A DNA stretch of 53,456 nt, taken from a virus. Positions 18,218 through 26,132 of this stretch are shown piece by piece. Numbering within the stretch: the stretch's first letter is position 1; every line of letters begins with the position of its first letter. The DNA lies in the IMG/VR virus record IMGVR_UViG_3300032050_000182, positions 1-53,456 of that record, one strand, 5' to 3'. The position numbers and the translations under genes were made by a program. The notes below the pieces were generated by a model that was not told the origin of the DNA, did not search any database, and saw only the letters and a list, made by a program, of their open reading frames with translations.

Positions 18218-18889
18218 TCACATCTCCTTCGCTATTGCCAACCACTCGTCGGCGTACTCAACATTCTGCCAATCCTTAAACCACGGCCCACCACGTGTCA
18301 TGTGTACGGCAATCGGGTTCGGGCAGTCGTTCTTGGTGTGCCAACCTTCTAGGTAGTTGTAAGCAATCGGCAATCCACCAATGTGTTCATCGCCCGTCCA
18401 TCTGAACCGATGCAGATACATACCCGTAGCGATGTTCACGGTCTTCGGCGTCAGGATCTCCCGTACATCCTCATGACCACAGTTGAACAGCATCAGGCTC
18501 GACCAATTCTTTCTCGGATATTGGTGCTGCACAGCCCCGTCCATCTTGGTCTCTTCCTTCGGCTTGTACCGATGCTGCACACACATGACGCTGTATTTTG
18601 GATCGGCGTAGTCCATGATCCCTGCTACATCTCCTCGCCAGAGAAAGTCACAGTCCATGAACAACGCCCAACCCTCGTAGCCTGCGAGATACGGCGTGAG
18701 GAAACGAGTAAAGGAAAACTCTGTAGACGACAGCGGGTCATGCTCCCGCCAGTACAGATTCTTCTCACGCAGATCGCTCTGCTTGATCGGCTTGATGTTC
18801 AGTTCGATGGAGGAGTTACGCGCAAGCGACTCCCGACAGACCTGATACGCAATGTCTTCTCGACTGTCCCAACCAATAAATACTTTCAT
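18218..18889 (-). CDS. Glycosyltransferase, GT-A fold (GT8-like)
   Basis: The 223-residue protein begins KVFIGWDSREDIAYQV, typical of phage GT-A glycosyltransferases, and has a metal-binding DxD in FMDCDFLW (about Asp79/Asp81) and a C-terminal AVHMTRGGPWF His. It transfers a sugar from a nucleotide-sugar donor; the acceptor is unknown. ATG at 18889 forms a TGATG overlap with the upstream fused glycosyltransferase, and GTG at 18892 is an alternative. The tight coupling of two glycosyltransferases suggests sequential action. Confidence 0.82.
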   Translation of the reverse strand: MKVFIGWDSREDIAYQVCRESLARNSSIELNIKPIKQSDLREKNLYWREHDPLSSTEFSFTRFLTPYLAGYEGWALFMDCDFLWRGDVAGIMDYADPKYSVMCVQHRYKPKEETKMDGAVQHQYPRKNWSSLMLFNCGHEDVREILTPKTVNIATGMYLHRFRWTGDEHIGGLPIAYNYLEGWHTKNDCPNPIAVHMTRGGPWFKDWQNVEYADEWLAIAKEM

Positions 18890-20751
18890 CACATAGCCTC
18901 AAACAGTTGTTTCCGACTCGGCCCTTTGTAGTGCAGGATCTTCGCACCATCGTGCTTGTTTTCTGGCAGACAGCCGATGACTGACTCCGGCATCTCATGA
19001 TGCGCGTAGCGTTTGCCGAATTCTCTCAAGACCTCCTGATCTCCGTACCACTTCCTAAACTTCTCGGGTAGTTCCCTGTACATCTGCAACATCATTTGCC
19101 ACATACTTCCATCCTTCATGGCAATGGCACAGCCCACGTACGGATACAGTTCATCCAGAGTCTTGCCTTCGTACTCATCGAACCGCATACCACGCTGCTC
19201 GATATTGAAGATAGCGTCCTTACCAAACTCACGGCGGCAGAGTGCTGTGTATTTATCACTCACCAAATCGTTCACCACCACGCGATCCACAAAGATCATA
19301 TCGGTGTCGATGTAGAGTGCGGGTTCTGCGAAGTTCAACCCTGCAAACGCTTTCATGCGTGAGTACATCAAGTTCTCACGATCAACCACAAACTCTTTGC
19401 GGTCAGTGATGCCCATGACATCCGGTGTATCTTTATCCGTACACATGATGATGTTGGCATCTGGGTTGTACCGTAGCAGCGACTTGACCATCTTCTGTGG
19501 ATACGAAATGTCATCGCCCACGTGGAAGAACACAAAGTTATCTCGCACACGTGTGGCTTCAAAGTTGAGCATAAGATCTAATTCGTCCTTGACCTGTTTC
19601 AACTGCAAGTCCCACGGCGCGTTCATGTTCTCGCGCTGATAAACCTTCACCCCGCTGTACCACATACTCTCGTTGCCAAGGCGGTTGTTCCAGTACCAGA
19701 GTTTGTTGGCATCAAGAAGCAAAACATTCTTACCCATCGCACCTGCCAGATGCACCGTTGCACATGATGGCGAGATGATCAGATCACACAATTCAATCAA
19801 CGCAGCCGTGTTCTCCAGATCCAAGAACGTATCAATGTGCGTTGTGATCAGGTTCGGGTGAAAGTCTCGCCCTTCTTCTTGGGCTTTGCCGTACTGAAGA
19901 TTGATGAACTTCACGTGTGGGGTATCTAGTATGGGTTTGAACGCCGCCAAGGGCACGGACTTGTGTTCCCCGATAATCGGAGCGGTACTTGTCCATGCCA
20001 GACCAATCGTGAACGTCTCGCCCAGATCCAACTCCTTACGCAACGCTTCAACGCGATACATATCAGAACTCATGTATACGGTAGAGACGTAATGCGGGAT
20101 GTCATGCACCCGTTTAATAAAGTATTTACCCATGCTTGCGATGGGGATGTGTGAGTCATGATCCGACATCTTGATCTTGGCATTGTGCGGCAGGAACGTG
20201 ACGTTGTTGGCCTTACACCCACGCTGCAACAAGTTAGCCAGACGCATGTCGATCAGGACAGTTATGTGTTCAACCTCACCCGCTAACGCTTCGATCAGGG
20301 ATGCGTAAAGAATCTGATCACCGATGCCCTGCTCCGTCCAAATGATCGGACGCTTCAAGCCAAGGCCACGCTCCCATTGAGGATGTATGGTGGACAGGCG
20401 CGGGGACTGGAACGATTGGCTACCCCATCGTCGCTCATAGCCTTCCCATCCTGCCTTGAAGTCGCCCATCTGTAGCGCGAGCAAACCCAACGTCCACCCG
20501 GCATCGTCGTTCACCGGATCAAGGCGGTTGGCTATCTCGAAATACTTTCTTGCAGGTTCCCACCTGTGCATCTCCCAATGACAACGCCCAGTCTGTAAGG
20601 CAGCCGCAACAAAGATCGGCAAGATTGAGTTCACGTTCTCAAGTAACCCAATGGCCTCGTCATACTTGCCCTGACCTGCTGCTGCCAGACCTTTCTCAAA
20701 GATGTCTTTGGAGAAGTCGTACAGAGTCTTGCCTTTCTTTTCTTCGGTCAT
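18889..20751 (-). CDS. TPR-glycosyltransferase-glycosyltransferase fusion protein
   Basis: The 620-residue protein has three parts. Residues ~10-110 are tetratricopeptide-like helices. Residues ~130-395 form a GT-B-like domain with EQGIGDQ (140-146) and the donor-site motif SPSCATVHLAGAMG (~327-340), as in TPR-linked GT9/GT41-like enzymes. Residues ~405-620 form a GT-A domain with DTDMIF (Asp482, Asp484). Two catalytic domains in one chain imply addition of two sugars, or one active and one structural domain. It sits in a cluster with another glycosyltransferase and two methyltransferases. The acceptor (host surface, virion, or modified base) cannot be told. Confidence 0.8.
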   Translation of the reverse strand: MTEEKKGKTLYDFSKDIFEKGLAAAGQGKYDEAIGLLENVNSILPIFVAAALQTGRCHWEMHRWEPARKYFEIANRLDPVNDDAGWTLGLLALQMGDFKAGWEGYERRWGSQSFQSPRLSTIHPQWERGLGLKRPIIWTEQGIGDQILYASLIEALAGEVEHITVLIDMRLANLLQRGCKANNVTFLPHNAKIKMSDHDSHIPIASMGKYFIKRVHDIPHYVSTVYMSSDMYRVEALRKELDLGETFTIGLAWTSTAPIIGEHKSVPLAAFKPILDTPHVKFINLQYGKAQEEGRDFHPNLITTHIDTFLDLENTAALIELCDLIISPSCATVHLAGAMGKNVLLLDANKLWYWNNRLGNESMWYSGVKVYQRENMNAPWDLQLKQVKDELDLMLNFEATRVRDNFVFFHVGDDISYPQKMVKSLLRYNPDANIIMCTDKDTPDVMGITDRKEFVVDRENLMYSRMKAFAGLNFAEPALYIDTDMIFVDRVVVNDLVSDKYTALCRREFGKDAIFNIEQRGMRFDEYEGKTLDELYPYVGCAIAMKDGSMWQMMLQMYRELPEKFRKWYGDQEVLREFGKRYAHHEMPESVIGCLPENKHDGAKILHYKGPSRKQLFEAM

Positions 20752-20760
20752 AATTTTTCC

Positions 20761-20982
20761 TCAAGCGTCCTTGATATGAATATCAAACATATCTCTCGCC
20801 ACGCAGCCACGCTCATAACAACCGGGGTCAAGAAACTTAACATCCTCTCTCAATCTGTCGAGTTCCTTTTCTTGTTCAACCCAACGTATTTCACTCTGAG
20901 CCAAACGCTCCTCAAGAAATTCAATCCGCGCTCTGAGTTTCTGCTTGGACTCAAAAAAAGATTTTAAGAATTTAATAATCAT
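20761..20982 (-). CDS. Coiled-coil protein, 73 aa
   Basis: ATG at 20982 is chosen because AGGAGA lies 9-10 nt upstream; a longer frame to 21063 lacks a good start. The protein is mostly a coiled coil (LRARIEFLEERLAQSE and more), ending with two Cys (GCYERGC) and an acidic tail. Function is unknown. Confidence 0.65.
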   Translation of the reverse strand: MIIKFLKSFFESKQKLRARIEFLEERLAQSEIRWVEQEKELDRLREDVKFLDPGCYERGCVARDMFDIHIKDA

Positions 20983-21002
20983 GGTCTTCGTATCTCCTAT
21001 GT

Positions 21003-21119
21003 TCACCAGTACTCCCTCCCACCTCTTGATGCACCCCAACTCGGTGGCGGCACGTGTGCCCACTCTCGACGGCGATACTCTTCGCGTCTCTTAAAGAAAT
21101 CTAACAGCCATCTGATCAT
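21003..21119 (-). CDS. Small Arg-rich protein, 38 aa
   Basis: Its ATG overlaps the preceding methyltransferase stop (ATGA), with AGGAGA 6 nt upstream. The product starts with a short amphipathic helix (MIRWLLDFFKRREEYRRREW) and ends PPSWGASRGGREYW. The coupling and Shine-Dalgarno support a real gene despite its length. It may be membrane- or nucleic-acid-associated; no function is known. Confidence 0.6.
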   Translation of the reverse strand: MIRWLLDFFKRREEYRRREWAHVPPPSWGASRGGREYW

Positions 21120-21772
21120 GTCATCTCCTGTCGGACGAATTCGATCCTGCTATATGGAATCAGGATCGCGGTTTTGTTTACGTTCCGTGGATAGATCAAC
21201 GTGGTGTTGCTCCGCTCCAGAAGCAACGCATTAGCCACACCCTTCTCGGTTCCCTCAAAGTCATCAAGCACAAAGACAGTATCGCTATACTTCTCTGTGC
21301 TTACCTCGCGCAGATCGTCCTTGGTCAGACGCCCGTCTAGATACACTAGATCAGGCGTAATACCTTTCAGCCTCATCTTTTCAAACATCACATAGGACGG
21401 TGTTAACGGGTATTGATTGATCAGCGGAAGCACTATCTTGATGTCATTGGAGAAGTCGCACGTATGAATGTCTACCTCACCCTTACAAGCCTCGTAGATA
21501 ACATGGGTAGACACGCCGATAAACGTGCCCACCTCTGCTACGACTCGTGGTTTGAAGTAATTGATGATGGTGTAGAGATCATACGCATCGTTGTACGCAA
21601 GAGATCCGGTGTTGTAGTTAGCCTCCACCCGCATCCGGTTCTGGTTGTAGATAATGCTTTCAATCTTCTCGTGTGGGTTGTCTTCATCTACAACTAACTT
21701 CTCATCCATGATCTCCCAGACAATCCTGCTGAATCGATCACGCCCGATCTGTAGGTTGGTGTTCGGGATCAT
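21116..21772 (-). CDS. Class I methyltransferase-like protein (Methyltransf_24 type)
   Basis: This 218-residue protein has motif I VVAEVGTFIGVSTHVI, then HTCDF, a PDLVYLDGRL motif and VFVLDDFEGTEKG, matching the Methyltransf_24 family of SAM-dependent enzymes acting on sugars or small molecules. The substrate is unknown. It overlaps the alpha-CTD-like gene by 4 nt and the 38-aa gene by 4 nt, so it is co-translated with the alpha-CTD-like gene. Confidence 0.78.
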   Translation of the reverse strand: MIPNTNLQIGRDRFSRIVWEIMDEKLVVDEDNPHEKIESIIYNQNRMRVEANYNTGSLAYNDAYDLYTIINYFKPRVVAEVGTFIGVSTHVIYEACKGEVDIHTCDFSNDIKIVLPLINQYPLTPSYVMFEKMRLKGITPDLVYLDGRLTKDDLREVSTEKYSDTVFVLDDFEGTEKGVANALLLERSNTTLIYPRNVNKTAILIPYSRIEFVRQEMT

Positions 21773-22221
21773 TTCTCCCCCTCCTTGAGCAAACGATGTA
21801 GTTGCTCAATAAGTTTTGCATATTCAAGTGACTTCACCGGATCATCAACCTCACAGTTAATCACAAGACGATGCGCGGCAATCCGCATAGCCTTGATCAG
21901 TTTTTCTCTTGTGATCGGAACGATATGTTCATCGGGACTAGCAACGTCAAGATCGCTCGGTGGCCAATTCTCCAACTTCATATTAAATTTCAAACCGACC
22001 TGCACCAAAGATTTTTCCAACTCTTCGATTGACTTCCTACCCAAGTTGGGTATGCAGAGAAGTTCCCATCTTTGTTTTTGGACAAGTTCGCCAATCGTGT
22101 TTATCCCACCGGCTTTCAAACAATGACTCAAACGAACTGTTAGCCAAAGTTCATCAACAGGTGCGGTAAATATGTTTGTATACCTTGATAGGATATCTTT
22201 CTTTAAGTCGTACTCGCTCAT
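21769..22221 (-). CDS. RNA polymerase alpha-CTD-like protein
   Basis: Residues ~20-88 closely match the C-terminal domain of bacterial RNA polymerase alpha: PVDELWLTVR, CLKAGGINTIGELVQ, PNLGRKSIEEL and MKLENWPP. Positions equivalent to E. coli DNA contacts are kept: Arg265 (Arg30), Cys269 (Cys34), Gly296 (Gly61), Lys298 (Lys63), Ser299 (Ser64) and Glu302 (Glu67). Asn268 is replaced by His33. The alpha assembly domain is absent. The C-terminal ~60 residues are a separate helical extension. It could bind UP elements or host activators and redirect or block host transcription. It is coupled by ATGA overlaps to DUF3310 and methyltransferase genes. Confidence 0.88.
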   Translation of the reverse strand: MSEYDLKKDILSRYTNIFTAPVDELWLTVRLSHCLKAGGINTIGELVQKQRWELLCIPNLGRKSIEELEKSLVQVGLKFNMKLENWPPSDLDVASPDEHIVPITREKLIKAMRIAAHRLVINCEVDDPVKSLEYAKLIEQLHRLLKEGEK

Positions 22222-22655
22222 GCGTTCTTCCTCGCGGCAATCTCACGCTGCAAGTACCACGCAGCCTTCTCAAGATCCTGCACCGGATCGGAAGACTTCT
22301 TCCCTGCGCGACTCACATACTTCACGACGTTACCCAGTCGGTAGTTAAGATCTTTGGCTTCGATGAAATCGATAGTCTCAAAGCCACCGGCCTTGTAATG
22401 CGGAGGATGATTCACGGGATCGATTTCGGTTGCTTGTAGTCTGTGTTTCGGCCTTCTCATCTCAATCACATCCAACACTTGCTTCATCTCGGTCACAGCC
22501 TTCACGATCTTCGACTTCTTGGTTTTGTTTTTGTAGTTACGCAGCACCACAGCGATGAGTGCATGGCTGCACTTCAACTTCGCTTTAATCTCTTTGACGG
22601 TCTTACCTTCGTCGTACAACTTACGAATTTGCTCAGATTTATTTACCTTTGACAT
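22218..22655 (-). CDS. HTH-DUF3310 fusion protein
   Basis: The N-terminal ~45 residues form an HTH (KLYDEGKTVKEIKAKLKCSH). Residues ~80-140 are a DUF3310 domain (NHPPHYKAGG, GNVVKYVSRAG, DLEKAAWYLQREI), a phage family linked to nucleotide-kinase-like folds. The pairing suggests a DNA-binding or regulatory form of this nucleotide-associated domain. It has a good Shine-Dalgarno and overlaps the VRR-NUC gene by 17 nt. Confidence 0.85.
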   Translation of the reverse strand: MSKVNKSEQIRKLYDEGKTVKEIKAKLKCSHALIAVVLRNYKNKTKKSKIVKAVTEMKQVLDVIEMRRPKHRLQATEIDPVNHPPHYKAGGFETIDFIEAKDLNYRLGNVVKYVSRAGKKSSDPVQDLEKAAWYLQREIAARKNA

Positions 22656-22938
22656 GACTTAAAATCTCCTTTCTCAAGTTTTCAACATTAGTTTCATCGA
22701 CGACCAACGCCACGCCACCCGCAGTCCGAATAGCCTTCATGTGCGCGTGTTGTAGTGCAGTCGGGCGTCCACCATTTGCCTTACACTCAATAGCATAAAA
22801 CAACCCTTCTTTACAAATCAAGAAGTCTGGAACCCCTGAGTTCCCGTAACCTCCTGTAACTGGCATCGCATAATATGCGCCCATGTCCTCCAAGATTTTC
22901 TTTACCTTGGATTTAACTTTGCTCTCGGGGGTACTCAT
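22639..22938 (-). CDS. VRR-NUC nuclease
   Basis: The 99-residue protein is a complete VRR-NUC (PD-(D/E)XK) domain: Glu5 in the first helix, GVPDFLIC with Asp38, AIECKA with Glu51/Lys53, and TALQ with Gln63. Stand-alone phage VRR-NUC proteins act as Holliday-junction or flap-type nucleases. It has GGAGG upstream and overlaps the preceding gene. Confidence 0.9.
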   Translation of the reverse strand: MSTPESKVKSKVKKILEDMGAYYAMPVTGGYGNSGVPDFLICKEGLFYAIECKANGGRPTALQHAHMKAIRTAGGVALVVDETNVENLRKEILSHVKGK

Positions 22939-23357
22939 ACGTCCTCCTTCGGTTTACGTAGCCATTCACTCTTGAGTGAATCCTTATCTTGGCTGTTCAT
23001 GTACACGCAGTAGAACAGTTCATTCACCCGATACCCAACGTCAGGTAGAAACTCCACGCCGGGTTTGAGTGGTGGATACATAAACAACTTGGGCATGCCC
23101 ACTACCTCAAAGTCCTCATTCTCGACCGGCCAGTTAAACCCATTGTTGAACCCATTGATTATGGCTAGACGTTCTTTTAGAAGATCCGGTAAGTTCCTAT
23201 CTGTGAAGTGCATCACAATGTAGTCATCAGCCTTCCCAGTCCACACCTTGTATGTACCCTCCCGCACCTTGACGGGCATACGCCAGATATCTTTTCTCAG
23301 ATCGTAGAACGCATACAGCCTGTCGAACAATCTGTTCTCGCTCAGTAAGTTATCCAC
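22935..23357 (-). CDS. Hypothetical phage protein, 140 aa
   Basis: No family recognised. The sequence has aromatic and acidic motifs (WRMPVKVREGTYKVW, MYPPLKPGVEFLPD) and looks globular. GTG at 23357 is preferred, with GAGG 6 nt upstream, over a TTG at 23369. It begins just after the stop of the 335-residue gene and overlaps the VRR-NUC start by 4 nt. Confidence 0.65.
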   Translation of the reverse strand: MDNLLSENRLFDRLYAFYDLRKDIWRMPVKVREGTYKVWTGKADDYIVMHFTDRNLPDLLKERLAIINGFNNGFNWPVENEDFEVVGMPKLFMYPPLKPGVEFLPDVGYRVNELFYCVYMNSQDKDSLKSEWLRKPKEDV

Positions 23358-23358
23358 A

Positions 23359-24366
23359 TCAAACCTCAATCATGTAAGTATGTTTCTCTGCCCAGTACGT
23401 AACAGCAGACGCACCCATGTCTCGCCAAGTCGTTGATGCGTGATCTCCGCGAGGGAAGAGTGTGTTCTGTCCCGTGTGTGCCTTCAGCATGGCGAGCGAT
23501 GCCATGACTGATGTACGCAGATCTTCAGGGAGATCGTCGAGACTTTTGTACCACATGCCGCTGCCCAACTGCGGCTTGCCATGCAGCGTACGTTCAGCCA
23601 CGAGACCTCTAAAATCCGTATGCCGATTACGCTTCACCTGATTAAGAAAGTCTTTGCAGATATCAGCAGGACAGTACGTCACGTTGATCCCACCATACAG
23701 ATCATTTGTGATCAGCACCTTGTCACGAGAATAGAACGACTCGACATCTTCAAAGTCGATAGCCCGCTGCTCCTCTAATTGTTTGCGTTCCTTGACTCGT
23801 GAGGCACACTCAGCCCGTGTGTATTGGCTAAGATCTGCACTAGTGATCTCACCTTCTGCGAGTAGTGCAAGTTCAAGCAACAAGTCGCCGTTTATCCGTT
23901 CGTATGACGAATCATTTTCCGTCAATTTCGGATAGTTGTCGTTGAGTACTCTGCTGATCATCTCACTCACTCGCTTGATCATGGCGTGTTCTGCCTGTAC
24001 CACTTCAGCCTTCACTTCATCCTTGAATGAAGTCTTAATCTTGTTGGCCAGATACTTGGGCTTATCACTACGCAAGTCAGCCCTACCTGCATTGACGTAG
24101 GTGTAGTAGTCATGGGCGAATGGATTGCTCGTAAACTTGAGCGCGTAGTACGAACGCTTCTCCGTCTGTTGCCGATAGACGAACCCGATCTGCAACCCAT
24201 CCTCCAATGCAAAGTGCATGTTCCCTGCCTCCGTCAGTTCTGCGATGCGGATCTTTCCTTCCGAGACGTTATGCAGCGCAGCGTACACAGGCCACAACGC
24301 ATGACGAGTGATGGCAAGTTTCTCTTGATCAGAGTACTTACCGTTCAAAAAGAATTGCTCAAACAT
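23359..24366 (-). CDS. Hypothetical phage protein, 335 aa
   Basis: A mid-size globular protein with helical middle region (residues ~115-210) and no recognised catalytic motif. The end has a Trp-rich segment (STTWRDMGASAVTYWAEKH). It lies with nuclease and VWA genes in the leftward operon and has a strong GGAGGTG Shine-Dalgarno. Function is unknown. Confidence 0.7.
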   Translation of the reverse strand: MFEQFFLNGKYSDQEKLAITRHALWPVYAALHNVSEGKIRIAELTEAGNMHFALEDGLQIGFVYRQQTEKRSYYALKFTSNPFAHDYYTYVNAGRADLRSDKPKYLANKIKTSFKDEVKAEVVQAEHAMIKRVSEMISRVLNDNYPKLTENDSSYERINGDLLLELALLAEGEITSADLSQYTRAECASRVKERKQLEEQRAIDFEDVESFYSRDKVLITNDLYGGINVTYCPADICKDFLNQVKRNRHTDFRGLVAERTLHGKPQLGSGMWYKSLDDLPEDLRTSVMASLAMLKAHTGQNTLFPRGDHASTTWRDMGASAVTYWAEKHTYMIEV

Positions 24367-24577
24367 GATTCACCTCCTCTGCCAAAACCCATTTTTCAGA
24401 ATCTCCAAAGACTTCTTCGACCCACACAGCGAGCGGTTTATGTCCGCTGACGAACCCCTCTACCCACTCTTCCGTGGATTGAGTCAAGCCCCGCACAATC
24501 TCGTCAGCCTTGTCACTTTCGATGTCATCTACTCCATCAAACTCAAACACAACCAACACTTGCATCTTCTTACTCAT
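24359..24577 (-). CDS. Small acidic protein, 72 aa
   Basis: Starts MSKKMQVLVVFEFDGVDD and looks like a small acidic alpha/beta protein; the family is unknown. It uses the recurring GAGGTGTGAG-ATG junction, whose TGA is the stop of the 52-residue gene upstream, and overlaps the next gene by 8 nt. Confidence 0.7.
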   Translation of the reverse strand: MSKKMQVLVVFEFDGVDDIESDKADEIVRGLTQSTEEWVEGFVSGHKPLAVWVEEVFGDSEKWVLAEEVNHV

Positions 24578-24578
24578 C

Positions 24579-24737
24579 TCACACCTCTTGAGTCCGTAGT
24601 ACTTTCATATCCTCACGCATCTTGCGTGCTTGCTCGATGCGTGCCAAAGTTTTCCTATCCTGTTCAAGAACATAATTAGTCACGTGTGTGCGCTTGAAGT
24701 CAGGTGGAGGGATTAACTCTTCCTCCTTCTTACTCAT
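24579..24737 (-). CDS. Small helical protein, 52 aa
   Basis: Begins MSKKEEELIPPPDFKRTHVT and continues as a basic helix. It has the same GAGGTGTGAG-ATG initiation junction as its neighbours, sharing DNA with the stop of the VWA gene, and ends with EV-stop that forms the next Shine-Dalgarno. It is real by junction logic, but its function is unknown. Confidence 0.65.
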   Translation of the reverse strand: MSKKEEELIPPPDFKRTHVTNYVLEQDRKTLARIEQARKMREDMKVLRTQEV

Positions 24738-24738
24738 C

Positions 24739-25944
24739 TCACACCTCCATCTTCACAAGCCGACCACTCGGCGGGGTAAAGTCACGAGCCATCGTCACCA
24801 TCCACAGCGTCGGGATGTTCGTCTGCCATCTGATGTTGTCCTCAACGTATCCGTCCGTGAACACAACCAAGCACTCGGCGTTGGAGTTCTCGCTGCATAA
24901 CAGTTCACTCACAGATGAAACCCTAGTTCCACCACCACCCTCGGGCTTCAGCATCGTTGCCAGTCCGTCGTAGTTGTCGCTGAATACTTGCTCACCTCGT
25001 ACCTGATGATCCCACCAGATCACTCGCACCCGATCAGGTGACGCCATGTCGCAGATCGATATCATCTCGGTCGCAAACTCAGTCAACTCACGGCTGCCGA
25101 TACTGCCGGACGTATCGATGGCGATGATGATCTCGCTCACCTTCTCCGCTTCCAGAGTTGGCAAGTAAACATCATCAACCATGCGACGACGATTCATCTT
25201 GCGCCACGTGTACTCATCTCGCCCCTTCGTGGTGGATGACACAAACTCACGCAACTCGTCACGCCACGATACCTTTGGTGTCATCAAGTCTTGGATGACG
25301 CGCGGTACTTTGACGCCAAACTTCCCGGCCAACATCGCACCCTGTTGGATAGCCTCGCTGATCTCGTCGGACAACTTCCGTACATCCTCAACGCTCGCAC
25401 CGGCCAACGCTTCCGCATCATGCTCGTCGAGAGGCTGCATCTCCTCGGGGTTCTTCCCGCTGCCTGTACCTTGTCCACCTTGTCCGTTACCTTTCTTCTT
25501 GCGCTTGTCCATCTCTGCCTTGAGATCGTTGTACACCTCACGCACCGACCAGTTGTGGTACTTGGCATCGTACAGCCCACCTTTCGGCAACTTGACCAGA
25601 TCAGGAGCCTTCTTGCCGATCTCTGTGATGATGTCATTGATCACAAAGTCCATCGCCACGTTAGCGAGTCGCGGGTTCTCCTTCACCAAGTCCATGTGAC
25701 GAGGGATGTGCTTCAAGAACACGTGACCATTCTCGTGCAGCACCAACGCAGATTGCTCGGGCAACGTCAAAGATTGAAAGAACTCACGACCATACCGTTT
25801 GTTCTTGCCATCCGTGTACGCTGTCGGGATGCCGTCTTCGATGGTCGATTCACCCATCAACATGATCCCACCGTACAAACAAGTCTCGGGGTGGCGCATC
25901 AGTCGGATGTGTGCCTTCTTCAATGCTGTGTTTGCGTCAGTCAT
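24739..25944 (-). CDS. VWA-domain protein with HExxH metallopeptidase-like N-terminus
   Basis: The 401-residue protein starts with a DUF2201-like metallopeptidase-type region: HENGH at 70-74, then His79, giving HExxHxxxxH. A Gly/Lys-rich linker (~148-163) follows. The C-terminal half is a von Willebrand A domain with MIDAS AIDTSGS (Asp277, Ser279, Ser281) and a later FTDG. Such proteins work with MoxR-like AAA ATPases, here encoded just upstream, to remodel or process a protein target. Its ATG overlaps the 59-residue gene (ATGA). The target is unknown. Confidence 0.88.
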   Translation of the reverse strand: MTDANTALKKAHIRLMRHPETCLYGGIMLMGESTIEDGIPTAYTDGKNKRYGREFFQSLTLPEQSALVLHENGHVFLKHIPRHMDLVKENPRLANVAMDFVINDIITEIGKKAPDLVKLPKGGLYDAKYHNWSVREVYNDLKAEMDKRKKKGNGQGGQGTGSGKNPEEMQPLDEHDAEALAGASVEDVRKLSDEISEAIQQGAMLAGKFGVKVPRVIQDLMTPKVSWRDELREFVSSTTKGRDEYTWRKMNRRRMVDDVYLPTLEAEKVSEIIIAIDTSGSIGSRELTEFATEMISICDMASPDRVRVIWWDHQVRGEQVFSDNYDGLATMLKPEGGGGTRVSSVSELLCSENSNAECLVVFTDGYVEDNIRWQTNIPTLWMVTMARDFTPPSGRLVKMEV

Positions 25945-26120
25945 AACGTCACTTCCTCTTGCTTGACGACGATTGTGTAACCCAACTCTTTGATCAGAGA
26001 TAATTCTGTACGAGTGAATGTCCTACGATGTGCGAGTCTTGCCAACAACGCAGCCTTCACGCACTCGGGATAGAACCGCTCTGTCCCATACTGTTCTCGA
26101 CGAGTGATCACGATCTCCAT
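25941..26120 (-). CDS. Small protein between MoxR and VWA genes, 59 aa
   Basis: It has GGAGGTGTGAC just before ATG, ends by an ATGA overlap with the VWA gene, and encodes MEIVITRREQYGTERF plus a Cys and an Arg-rich helix (LARLAHRRTFTRTE). It resembles a small alpha/beta adaptor, but no family is recognised. The coupling to the VWA gene suggests it works with the ATPase-VWA pair. Confidence 0.65.
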   Translation of the reverse strand: MEIVITRREQYGTERFYPECVKAALLARLAHRRTFTRTELSLIKELGYTIVVKQEEVTL

Positions 26121-26132
26121 GTCACACCTCCG

